Source: PCC-10605 sp964409355
GTDB lineage: Bacteria > Cyanobacteriota > Cyanobacteriia > Cyanobacteriales > Cyanobacteriaceae
Assembly (NCBI GenBank): GCA_964409355.1
Contig: CAYPDC010000113.1
Coordinates: 1-13,184, forward strand
Direction: 5' to 3'
DNA: 13,184 bases
Shown here: positions 6,817-13,184 of the stretch, piece after piece
Layout of the letters: each line of letters starts with the position of its first letter
Numbering within the stretch: position 1 is the stretch's first letter
Position numbers and translations under genes: made by a program
The notes under the pieces: generated by a model
The model's database searches: none
What the model saw: the letters and a program-made list of their open reading frames with translations, nothing else
Told to the model about the DNA's origin: nothing

Positions 6817-8937
6817 CTATGAGCCTGAAGACACTAACTGATAACGATGGGTTAACTTGTCCAACTGCTGTACTAACAAGCTGAGGAATAAGCCCACATC
6901 GGTGACAATACCAACGGATTCTACTGAACCTCGATCGCTCAATTTAGTTACAACGGCGGGGTTAATGTCCACACACACCATTTTAACCCCTGAAGGGGTC
7001 ATATTACCCACACCGATAGAATGCAACATTGTGGACAACATGATAATCATATCAGTACCTTTGAGTAAACGAGCGTATTCTGATTGCGCTTTGAGCAAAT
7101 CCATGTAAGTATCAGGTAAAGGACCATCATCACGGATTGAACCTGCTAAACAGAAAGGCACATTGTTTTTCACGCACTCATACATGATACCCTGAGTGAT
7201 CATACCCTGTTCTACTGCTTGGGCGATACTACCCGCACGACGCACCATGTTAATTACTTTTAAATGATGACGATGTCCGCCGCTTACCGGTACACCTTTA
7301 CGCATATCCACTCCTAAAGATGTTCCCATCACCGATTGTTCCATGTCATGAACTGCGATCGCATTTCCACCTAAGAGACATTGTACATAGCCTTCACGGA
7401 TTAAACGGGCTAAATGGGCAGAACCACCAGTATGAATGACTACAGGACCTGCGACAACTGCAACTTTACCCCCTTGATCCCGAACATGGCGCATTTCCCA
7501 TGCAATCTGTTCCACTAACAATTCTACACGACGTTCGCTAGAAACACCACCACTCATGAAACTAAATTCTTGGGCTTTATTTCTTTCTTCCCTAGATTGG
7601 GGCGATCGCACCGTGCGAATCCCTTCCACACCGACAACCACTTTCTCCCCCACTTCTAAATCTCGTAACAATTTACAAGTGGCTGTTACCCCTTCATCTC
7701 TCTCAGAAACCACGATCGCCCCATCCATGCGCTGATTAGTCACTCTTTCCCAGTAACCATTAATGCGTACTTCCGTGGGATAGATAGTAGTTACATAGAA
7801 ATCATCAGGAGAAACCCCGGCTTTAACAACGGTTTCAAGGTTAGCATCTATCTCTTTATCAGGAGTAGAAACCGCTCCTAAGTCGATTAATTGACTAAGA
7901 ATATCCTCCATGACATCATGAGAGGGTGCAGAAACCCTTACTTCTGCGAGAGAGGGACTTTGTCTTTCTAAACCAAGATGGAAATTGAGAACTTTAAAAC
8001 TACCACCATCCTTGATAATAACATCTAATGCCCGATTCATTAAACCAGAATCAAGGAGATGTCCTTCCATTTTAATCACTTTGCTAACCACGGAAACATT
8101 CGCATGAACATCCTCTAAAATAGGCTCAGTTACTCTTAAAGTCAGACATTTAGCCGCACCTCCAGCTTTTAAAAATTCCGTGAGAGGAGTTTGAATTACC
8201 TTAAAACCTTTTTCCGAGATTCTGCGATTCAACTCATCACTAATTTTATTGATAATGACGACATCGTTAATATTTACCGCATTACAAGCAAAATTAACCG
8301 CATCCGCTTCATCGATAGCAATGCGTTTTTCCGTCGGTACACGCATTTCAATTAAACGGTTAGAATAACTATCAAAGGCTTCGGGATAGTAGAGTAAATA
8401 ACCATCTTTTAAAGGACAAAAACAGGTATCAAGATGATAAAAACGATTATCGATTAAACGTAGAGATAAAACTTCTGTATCTAACCACTTGGCAATATAG
8501 GGGTGAGAATCCAATTCGGATCTAAAACCGTAACCTGCCCATAACCAACGCCCTTCCCTATCAAATAAAGCATCCCCTGCACCTTCAAAGGGTAAATCTT
8601 TGGGTAATTCATAGACAGTAAAACCATTTTCCTCAAACCACTGTTTAAAGAAAGGCTCTTCCCCCTGTCTTTCTGGGTGATAGAATCGACTTAAAACCAC
8701 ATTATCCCCTAATACTAAACCAGCATTAGCAGTGAATACCATATCAGGTACACCTTTCTGGGGGGTAACTAAGTCCACGATAGCATATTCTTTAATAATA
8801 TGATATAATTTTTGCCATTGCTCCACAGCACGGTCTTGACTAGATTTATGTATATTTCCTTCCATCCAAGGGTTGATCACATAGTCAACGTCATAGTGAT
8901 CAGGAGAACACATTAAAATACGGATACTGTCAGTCAT
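6817..8937 (-). CDS. argZ: bifunctional arginine dihydrolase / ornithine cyclodeaminase ArgZ/AgrE
   Basis: A 706-residue protein, collinear in length with cyanobacterial ArgZ (Synechocystis) and AgrE (Anabaena). The N-terminal ~270 residues form an amidinotransferase-fold arginine dihydrolase, which converts arginine to ornithine, ammonia and CO2 without free citrulline. The key residues fall at the expected positions: Asn71 in 'TANAGL', Glu118 in 'FEGAGD', His168 in 'FYHLDTC' and nucleophile Cys264 in 'GGAAKCLTLR'. The C-terminal part (about 280-700) is the LOR/SDH-type region with an NAD-binding segment (AGPVVIHTGG, 496-505), which in AgrE gives ornithine cyclodeaminase activity and so proline. 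The enzyme serves the cyanobacterial ornithine-ammonia cycle and the use of cyanophycin-derived arginine, in the cytoplasm. ATG 8937 gives the family N-terminus (MTDSIRILMCSPDHY). It appears monocistronic, with its own promoter region and a strong 3' hairpin. Cyclodeaminase activity of this copy is inferred by family. Confidence 0.96.
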   Translation of the reverse strand: MTDSIRILMCSPDHYDVDYVINPWMEGNIHKSSQDRAVEQWQKLYHIIKEYAIVDLVTPQKGVPDMVFTANAGLVLGDNVVLSRFYHPERQGEEPFFKQWFEENGFTVYELPKDLPFEGAGDALFDREGRWLWAGYGFRSELDSHPYIAKWLDTEVLSLRLIDNRFYHLDTCFCPLKDGYLLYYPEAFDSYSNRLIEMRVPTEKRIAIDEADAVNFACNAVNINDVVIINKISDELNRRISEKGFKVIQTPLTEFLKAGGAAKCLTLRVTEPILEDVHANVSVVSKVIKMEGHLLDSGLMNRALDVIIKDGGSFKVLNFHLGLERQSPSLAEVRVSAPSHDVMEDILSQLIDLGAVSTPDKEIDANLETVVKAGVSPDDFYVTTIYPTEVRINGYWERVTNQRMDGAIVVSERDEGVTATCKLLRDLEVGEKVVVGVEGIRTVRSPQSREERNKAQEFSFMSGGVSSERRVELLVEQIAWEMRHVRDQGGKVAVVAGPVVIHTGGSAHLARLIREGYVQCLLGGNAIAVHDMEQSVMGTSLGVDMRKGVPVSGGHRHHLKVINMVRRAGSIAQAVEQGMITQGIMYECVKNNVPFCLAGSIRDDGPLPDTYMDLLKAQSEYARLLKGTDMIIMLSTMLHSIGVGNMTPSGVKMVCVDINPAVVTKLSDRGSVESVGIVTDVGLFLSLLVQQLDKLTHRYQLVSSGS

Positions 8938-9290
8938 AAATTAAAATCTGATAACTTATCTATAAGGCTAAAACTAAGATCCTATTGCAGAAATAATTAG
9001 TTTTATGCCAACTTTCTATTATATCTTTACTTTGTAAGTATTTCTGCTCTTTTTATCTATAATATCTGGAAATCATGACATAAATGCACAGACGAAAATA
9101 TTTGTATCAAGAAAGATTCTGGATAATGGAAACTTTACTATTACAACTATGATTGTGCTAAGACGTTTATTTTTTGTGAAGATCTTTCTTCAGAGATCCC
9201 CACAAGCCCCAAAATAATAAAAAATTAGTGTATATCCACAAAAACAAAAAATTCTGTATAGTTGTTACTAATCTTTTAAGCAAATTGTCT
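8938..9290. other. 353-base divergent spacer between argZ and the SLC13 permease
   Basis: This AT-rich gap separates two divergently transcribed genes and must hold both promoters. For argZ there is the TATAAT at 9018-9023. For the permease there is a TATAGT at 9257-9262, 28 bases before ATG 9291, with no clear -35. Two overlapping small inverted repeats lie at about 9179-9198 (GAAGA/TCTTC and GATCT/AGATC), of unknown meaning. A 23-codon ORF from ATG 9150 has no support. No RNA gene or repeat array was recognised. Confidence 0.5.
9018..9046 (-). promoter_or_regulatory. possible argZ promoter with a palindrome in the spacer
   Basis: On the - strand a TATAAT (9018-9023) lies 81 bases before the argZ ATG. 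The -35 position (9041-9046, CAGAAA) is poor. The spacer contains the interrupted palindrome TACTT-N3-AAGTA (9028-9040), a possible operator for an activator or repressor. It is not the NtcA consensus GTA-N8-TAC, which I could not find in this spacer. Start-site evidence is absent, so both promoter and operator are tentative. Confidence 0.33.
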
Positions 9291-11099
9291 ATGAATTGGT
9301 TGGATATTTCCCCTATTTTTTTAACCTTAACAGTCTTAATTATTGCCCTAATCGCCTTTATTTATGAATGGCTACCAGTTGACTTAACCTCTTTATCCAT
9401 AGCCGTAGTTTTAATGATACTAGGCTTAGTTTCCCCCAACGAAGGAATATCGGGATTTGGAAATTCTGCCACCATTACTGTTATGGCAATGTTTATTCTC
9501 AGCGCAGGAATCACCAAAACGGGTATTTTAAATATTATTAGGGATTGGTTAATCAAATGGGGCGGAGAAAATCCCAGCCAACAGATTTTTACTTTAGGCA
9601 TAATTGTAGGACCAATTAGCGCCTTTATTAATAATACCGCAGTGGTGGCGATTTTTTTACCCATTGTTGAGCAATGGAGTAAACAGGCAAAAGTATCCAT
9701 CTCGAAACTTTTGATACCCCTATCTTTCATGACAATTTTAGGGGGTTTAATCACTCTAATCGGCACATCTACTAACATTCTCGCCAGTGGTATTGCGGTA
9801 CAATTAGGTTATAAAGAATTTGGCATCTTTCAATTCACCAAACTTGGCTTACCAGTCTTCTTAATCGGTTTAACTTATTTATCTCTGGCTTCTCCCAAAC
9901 TATTACCTGCGAGAAAACCTCCGGGGGGAGAATCTTTAACACAAGACTACGAATTAAAGGAATACGTCAGTGAAATGATTATTCCTCCTAAATCTAGCCT
10001 AATTGGAGAAACTTTACGCAGTAGCGAAATTCAAAGAAAATTTGACTTAGACGTATTAGAAATTATCCGTAATGATACCCATTTTCCCCCGCCTTTAGCA
10101 GATAAAGTTTTAAACGTAGGGGATATATTATTAGTCAGAGGTAGTCGCAGTAATTTACTTAACATCAAAGATGAAAGAGGAGTAGAAATTCTAGCTGATT
10201 TTAAGTTTAATTCTCAAGAATTAGAAGGGCAAAATAATACTCAAGAAGAAAAAATTGCCGAGGTTTTAATTTTATCAAATTCTCGTTTAATTGGATCAAG
10301 TTTAAAAGATTTAAGATTTCGTCAACGTTATAATGCAACGGTTTTAGCTATTAGACGTGGACAAGAATTAATACGGGAAAGATTTGGAAAAATTCCTTTA
10401 AAATTCGGAGATTTACTTTTAATTCAAGCACCAAAAGATAGTTTTATTGGTTTACAAACTACCCGAGAATTATTAGTTTTGGAAGAAAAAAATCGAGAGA
10501 GTTTGAGACAAGATAAAGTAGGAATTGCTTTAGCAATTATTTTAGGAGTTATTCTTACATCTGCCTTAGATTTAATCCCTATTTTAGTCAGTAGTTTGAC
10601 AGGAGTTTTATTGATGGTAATAACCGGATGTCTCAAACCGGGGGAAGTTTATGGTTCTGTGAGATGGGATATTATCTTTTTATTAGCAGGATTAATCCCT
10701 TTAGGTATTGCCATGGATAATTCTGGTACAAATCAGTGGTTAGCAGATAACCTATTAGCAATAGCAGGAAACCTCTCAGGATATTGGATTTTAGTGTTAT
10801 TTTACTTAGCAACCTCGATGTTAACAGAAGTTTTATCAAATAATGCCGCCGTTGTCTTGATGATTCCCATTGCTGTCAAAGTAGCAGAAAGCATTGGATT
10901 AGAGCCATTATCATTTATGTATGCCGTAACCTTTGCCGCCTCTAATAGTTATTTAGCACCCATTGGCTATCAAACAAATACAATGGTATATGCCCCCGGA
11001 GGATACAAATTCCTTGACTATACCCGTCTTGGCTTACCTTTGACAATTACTTTAACCTTTATCGTGCCTTTACTGATTATCAAAATTTACGGTTTGTAA
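9291..11099 (+). CDS. SLC13-family anion/sodium symporter with two TrkA-C (RCK_C) domains
   Basis: A 602-residue membrane transporter from the chosen start. Two hydrophobic halves (about 8-205 and 405-600) carry the duplicated SLC13/DASS signatures: NNTAVVAIFLP 114-124 with GTSTNI 158-163, and SNNAAVVLMIP 516-526 with PIGYQTNTM 557-565. Between them a cytosolic insert of about 200 residues holds two TrkA-C-like domains (about 220-300 and 320-398), each ending in a 'GD-hydrophobic' strand (NVGDILLVRG; KFGDLLLIQA). These domains usually bind a regulatory ligand. Family members move sulfate or other di/tricarboxylate anions with Na+; the substrate here is unproven, though sulfate-type is common in cyanobacteria and algae. 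GTG 9228 adds 21 polar residues ahead of the first helix. ATG 9291 is chosen because the family starts at this point and a possible -10 box lies between the two codons. Confidence 0.9.
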   Translation: MNWLDISPIFLTLTVLIIALIAFIYEWLPVDLTSLSIAVVLMILGLVSPNEGISGFGNSATITVMAMFILSAGITKTGILNIIRDWLIKWGGENPSQQIFTLGIIVGPISAFINNTAVVAIFLPIVEQWSKQAKVSISKLLIPLSFMTILGGLITLIGTSTNILASGIAVQLGYKEFGIFQFTKLGLPVFLIGLTYLSLASPKLLPARKPPGGESLTQDYELKEYVSEMIIPPKSSLIGETLRSSEIQRKFDLDVLEIIRNDTHFPPPLADKVLNVGDILLVRGSRSNLLNIKDERGVEILADFKFNSQELEGQNNTQEEKIAEVLILSNSRLIGSSLKDLRFRQRYNATVLAIRRGQELIRERFGKIPLKFGDLLLIQAPKDSFIGLQTTRELLVLEEKNRESLRQDKVGIALAIILGVILTSALDLIPILVSSLTGVLLMVITGCLKPGEVYGSVRWDIIFLLAGLIPLGIAMDNSGTNQWLADNLLAIAGNLSGYWILVLFYLATSMLTEVLSNNAAVVLMIPIAVKVAESIGLEPLSFMYAVTFAASNSYLAPIGYQTNTMVYAPGGYKFLDYTRLGLPLTITLTFIVPLLIIKIYGL

Positions 11100-11189
11100 A
11101 CTTTTGCAATTTAGATGTAGAAAAACCAGAAATAATCGATCGCAGCGAGAAGCAAAAGAGCCAAATATCATTTTTTCAGCAAGGCTCAA

Positions 11190-11894
11190 TTACAAAAAAT
11201 CGAGATTAATAATTTGATTAAAAAAGTCTAAAAAGAGAGGATAATTACTGATAATTTTGAGAGCGTCCAAGTTATTCTTTTGATTAAATTTCCCCTTATT
11301 ATCATAATTAATAACCCCTCGAAACAGCAAACCAGAATATATCTTATTATTTTTTTTCACCGGAGTATCTATCAAACTGATAAGAAAAGGAGTATTTTGA
11401 TATTGATAAATAAAATTGAGTTGTATTTTACTCGGCAAAATATTTTTTACTTTGATTCTATTATCAGACACTCGTAGTGTGTTGTCTTTAATGAAATTTA
11501 AGCCTGTTTTTTTACCACTAGGTAAAGTAATTAATCGCCGAAATACTATTTGTATTTTAAGAATATTATTGCCAATATAGGTATTGATAAACTGTGAAAT
11601 TATCTTTTCTAAGGAAACTTTCCCGATATTATTTTTCAGGGAAAAAGAGACTCTTCCATTTTCCACGACAATGCTGAATCCTTCTTCAAAAGATACCTGA
11701 AAAGAATAAGATTTGTTGATTATAGGCTGTTTTAACCGGCAATCTGGAGGAATAATACCCTTTTGATACAAATTACTCAAATTGCATTGAGAGACTTTAA
11801 GGGATTTAGCTAAAATAATAATAGTTATATCTTGATAATCATATATTTTTAAGGGCTTTTGAGGTTCAAAGTTTTTCGGGAAAGGTATTTTCAT
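11190..11894 (-). CDS. unrecognised 234-residue protein
   Basis: I do not recognise this family. The product is rich in Ile, Asn and Lys, basic, without a signal peptide or membrane helix, and so likely cytoplasmic. It contains a segment of alternating hydrophobic residues (about 65-90, 'SFQVSFEEGFSIVVENGRVSF') suggesting beta strands, followed by 'LEKIISQFINTYIGNNIL' (helix) and 'IQIVFRRLITLPSG' (strand), so an alpha/beta fold is likely. No catalytic or metal-binding motif stands out; the only Cys residues are at about 37 and 52. It ends 90 bases from the converging permease gene and lies in tandem, 231 bases downstream of the SDR gene, too far for an obvious operon. The frame is uninterrupted for 705 bases and the start context (ATG 11894) is unremarkable. 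Probably a real, lineage-restricted protein. Confidence 0.7.
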   Translation of the reverse strand: MKIPFPKNFEPQKPLKIYDYQDITIIILAKSLKVSQCNLSNLYQKGIIPPDCRLKQPIINKSYSFQVSFEEGFSIVVENGRVSFSLKNNIGKVSLEKIISQFINTYIGNNILKIQIVFRRLITLPSGKKTGLNFIKDNTLRVSDNRIKVKNILPSKIQLNFIYQYQNTPFLISLIDTPVKKNNKIYSGLLFRGVINYDNKGKFNQKNNLDALKIISNYPLFLDFFNQIINLDFL

Positions 11895-12125
11895 CGGAAA
11901 TTAACCATGTAAAACGTATTGAATTGATGTCTAAGTACTTATGTTAATTAGTATTTTCTAATTACATACTCAAAGCCTGAGATAAAAACTATTATAACTG
12001 TTTCCTGTTCGTGACTTTAATTTAAGGACTTTTTCGACTTTTTCAGCACACCCCCTCTACGGTTTTGGAATTAAAAACCGACAACTGGATACCTGAAATC
12101 TGCCGTCTTTCATTTGCTCAAGGTA

Positions 12126-13070
12126 TTAAATCTCAGAAACTTTTAAAAGTCGATTCAAATTAGGGACATAATAATCAAGGTTAAAAGAAGCAGGATTGAC
12201 GTATGTTTGATAGGTAAAATGACGATAATTTAAACAAAAATAATCCCATGGCGCCATCTTAACATTAAAGACTTTGATAAAAATATTCGCTAACCAAATC
12301 GGTAAGGGTATTTGTAAATAGATTTTTTTTTGGAAATAGTCACTAATTTCTTTAATAGCTTGGTTAACCGTTAACGGGGGATTTGCTAAAACTAATTTTT
12401 GCTGAAATTGAGGATCTAATTTATCACCATTTTCCACTAAATAACCGATAATAGTTGCTATATCTTGACCATGAATAATATGAAAACTACCATCAGCCTG
12501 AAACCAACGAACAAAGTTAAACCATTGTGGTAAATCTTTCAATCCTGCACTCAAATGAGAATAAGGTTTATTTTTATCCCCACCAAAAACAAGAGTCGGA
12601 TAAACAGTCACTATTCTATCATAAAGAGGCAATTGTTGCAGTAGAGTGAAACATTGATATTTAGTTCGAATATAATCTGTGCCAATGTCTCTTGCTTGAT
12701 ATAATAGTTGATTATTGTTATCTAAAATACTGGCAGTAGAAAAATAAATTATTCTTTGACAATTCTCTTTATTTAAACTGTTGACTAAATTAATATTTGC
12801 TTCGACATTGATTTGATATGACTCTTTTTCTCCTCCCCAACAAGTAGCAGTTAAAATCGCAATATTAATCGTTTTTAATATATCTTGATATGCTGGAATA
12901 TTGGTTAAATCATCTTGAATAATATCAATACCCTGTCGATAATTATAATCAAATTTAATTTTACTAGGATTTCTGATTAAAAACACCAATTCATGGTCTG
13001 TATTCTTAATTAATAATTCTGCAATATAATGTCCGATACAACCACTTCCACCAGTAATAAATATGCGCAT
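12126..13070 (-). CDS. NAD(P)-dependent epimerase/dehydratase-like extended SDR
   Basis: A 314-residue protein with an N-terminal Rossmann fold: TGGSGCIG (residues 6-13, the TGxxGxxG nucleotide-binding loop), an Asp-Asp-Leu at 53-55 for adenine contact, and a 'YFSTASIL' strand at 109-116 supplying the Ser/Thr. The catalytic YxxxK is Tyr133-Lys137 (YIRTK). 'VYPTLVFGG' (156-164) matches the strand after the active site in extended SDRs, and 'IHGQDIATII' (199-208) is the usual co-substrate-domain motif. Members act on nucleotide-sugars or related alcohol/ketone substrates in the cytoplasm; the substrate here is unknown. It starts at ATG 13070, 17 bases from a TATAAT on the same strand, and is not tightly linked to other genes in the window. 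Length is normal for the family and all core residues are present. Confidence 0.88.
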   Translation of the reverse strand: MRIFITGGSGCIGHYIAELLIKNTDHELVFLIRNPSKIKFDYNYRQGIDIIQDDLTNIPAYQDILKTINIAILTATCWGGEKESYQINVEANINLVNSLNKENCQRIIYFSTASILDNNNQLLYQARDIGTDYIRTKYQCFTLLQQLPLYDRIVTVYPTLVFGGDKNKPYSHLSAGLKDLPQWFNFVRWFQADGSFHIIHGQDIATIIGYLVENGDKLDPQFQQKLVLANPPLTVNQAIKEISDYFQKKIYLQIPLPIWLANIFIKVFNVKMAPWDYFCLNYRHFTYQTYVNPASFNLDYYVPNLNRLLKVSEI

Positions 13071-13086
13071 TTGATAATTTTTAACA

Positions 13087-13092
13087 ATTATA
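13087..13092 (-). promoter_or_regulatory. possible -10 box of the SDR gene
   Basis: TATAAT on the - strand, 16 bases before ATG 13070, with an all A/T region upstream and no good -35. If used, the leader would be only about 10 bases. The IS200/IS605-like terminus lies within roughly 40 bases upstream, so an element insertion could influence expression. Confidence 0.3.
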
Positions 13093-13127
13093 GATTAAAA
13101 AAGTTATTAAAAAATAAACTATAGCAA

Positions 13128-13184
13128 TGTTGACATTCACCCTCACTAAACCTACGGCTGTAGTGGGGGATTCTCCCATCACTA
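13128..13184 (-). mobile_element. right-end hairpin of an IS200/IS605-family (TnpB) element entering from the right
   Basis: Read on the - strand, the last bases contain GAATCCCCCACTACAGCC, then GTAGGTTTAGTGAGGGTGAATGT. This resembles the 3' end of cyanobacterial IS200/IS605 elements, where the tnpB end overlaps a structured omega-RNA. The outer stem pairs 13140-13148 (CCCTCACTA on +) with 13161-13169 (TAGTGGGGG), with one C-A mismatch. An alternative inner stem CTAC/GTAG (13152-13155 with 13160-13163) competes with it. The element body and tnpB would lie beyond the window edge. Two - strand frames run open through the hairpin, so I cannot say where tnpB ends. Family assignment is from remembered motif similarity; the exact element boundary (about 13128-13132) is a guess. 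Confidence 0.5.

Noticed and set aside
6657..6884. 75-codon + strand ORF through the argZ 3' end
   Set aside because: It starts in the spacer, runs through the palindrome at 6749-6781 and into the antisense of argZ, and its translation has no family character.
9150..9221. 23-codon ORF upstream of the SLC13 gene
   Set aside because: There is no Shine-Dalgarno sequence, no recognisable peptide, and it lies in the promoter spacer.
8938..9290. NtcA site (GTA-N8-TAC) for argZ
   Set aside because: I searched the spacer by eye and found no exact match; the TAC/GTA palindrome there has the opposite orientation and spacing.
9362..9778. 138-codon - strand ORF inside the SLC13 gene
   Set aside because: It is antisense to conserved SLC13 transmembrane segments and is explained by codon bias of the real gene.
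11101..11158. Inverted repeat CTTTTGC ... GCAAAAG in the 90-base convergent spacer
   Set aside because: Seven base pairs around a 44-base loop is likely chance in AT-rich DNA; not convincing as a terminator.
12060..12080. 7-bp hairpin CGGTTTT/AAAACCG downstream of the SDR gene
   Set aside because: It has no T-tract on the SDR strand and a short A/T stem. The surrounding 11895-12125 spacer otherwise shows only a tandem GACTTTTTC doublet (about 12028-12045), so nothing firm can be claimed.
1..13184. CRISPR array, tRNA or rRNA genes
   Set aside because: No regularly spaced direct repeats and no tRNA-like or rRNA-like segment was seen in any spacer.

Overview
The window looks like a cyanobacterial chromosome segment. 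It is AT-rich, carries the cyanobacterial HIP1 octamer GCGATCGC (eight exact copies, all left of position 7610), and encodes a protein with the architecture and active-site positions of the cyanobacterial arginine dihydrolase ArgZ/AgrE. An AT-rich unicellular lineage (Geminocystis/Cyanobacterium-like) is a guess from base composition and HIP1 only.

Left part (1-4776): an iron/siderophore-type uptake region, partly decayed. The left edge holds the tail of a transposase remnant. It is followed by a FecB-like periplasmic siderophore-binding protein gene that has lost its 5' end and appears to carry a one-base frameshift near 232. Tightly packed downstream on the + strand are a DUF1636 cysteine-rich (2Fe-2S ferredoxin-like) protein, a 46-codon acidic ORF, a PIN-domain protein (together a probable type II toxin-antitoxin pair) and a full-length ABC exporter half-transporter. 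Converging on them from the - strand is one FecCD-type permease. No FecE-type ATPase and no second permease are in the window, so the uptake system is incomplete here unless partners are encoded elsewhere.

Middle (5000-8940): two metabolic genes on the - strand, each followed by a hairpin. One is a GH13 alpha-amylase/neopullulanase-type enzyme for alpha-glucan breakdown. The other is the bifunctional ArgZ/AgrE arginine dihydrolase-ornithine cyclodeaminase of the cyanobacterial ornithine-ammonia cycle.

Right part (8940-13184): a 353-base spacer, an SLC13-type anion/sodium symporter with two embedded TrkA-C (RCK_C) domains on +, an unrecognised 234-residue protein on -, and an extended SDR (NAD-dependent epimerase/dehydratase-like) on -. 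The last ~57 bases carry the hairpin typical of the right end of a cyanobacterial IS200/IS605 (TnpB) element entering from the right. This half has no exact HIP1 site.

The clearest non-routine signals are the gene chain that places a toxin-antitoxin-like pair inside a decayed iron operon, the frameshifted FecB relic, and the IS605/omega-RNA-like terminus lying against the SDR promoter.
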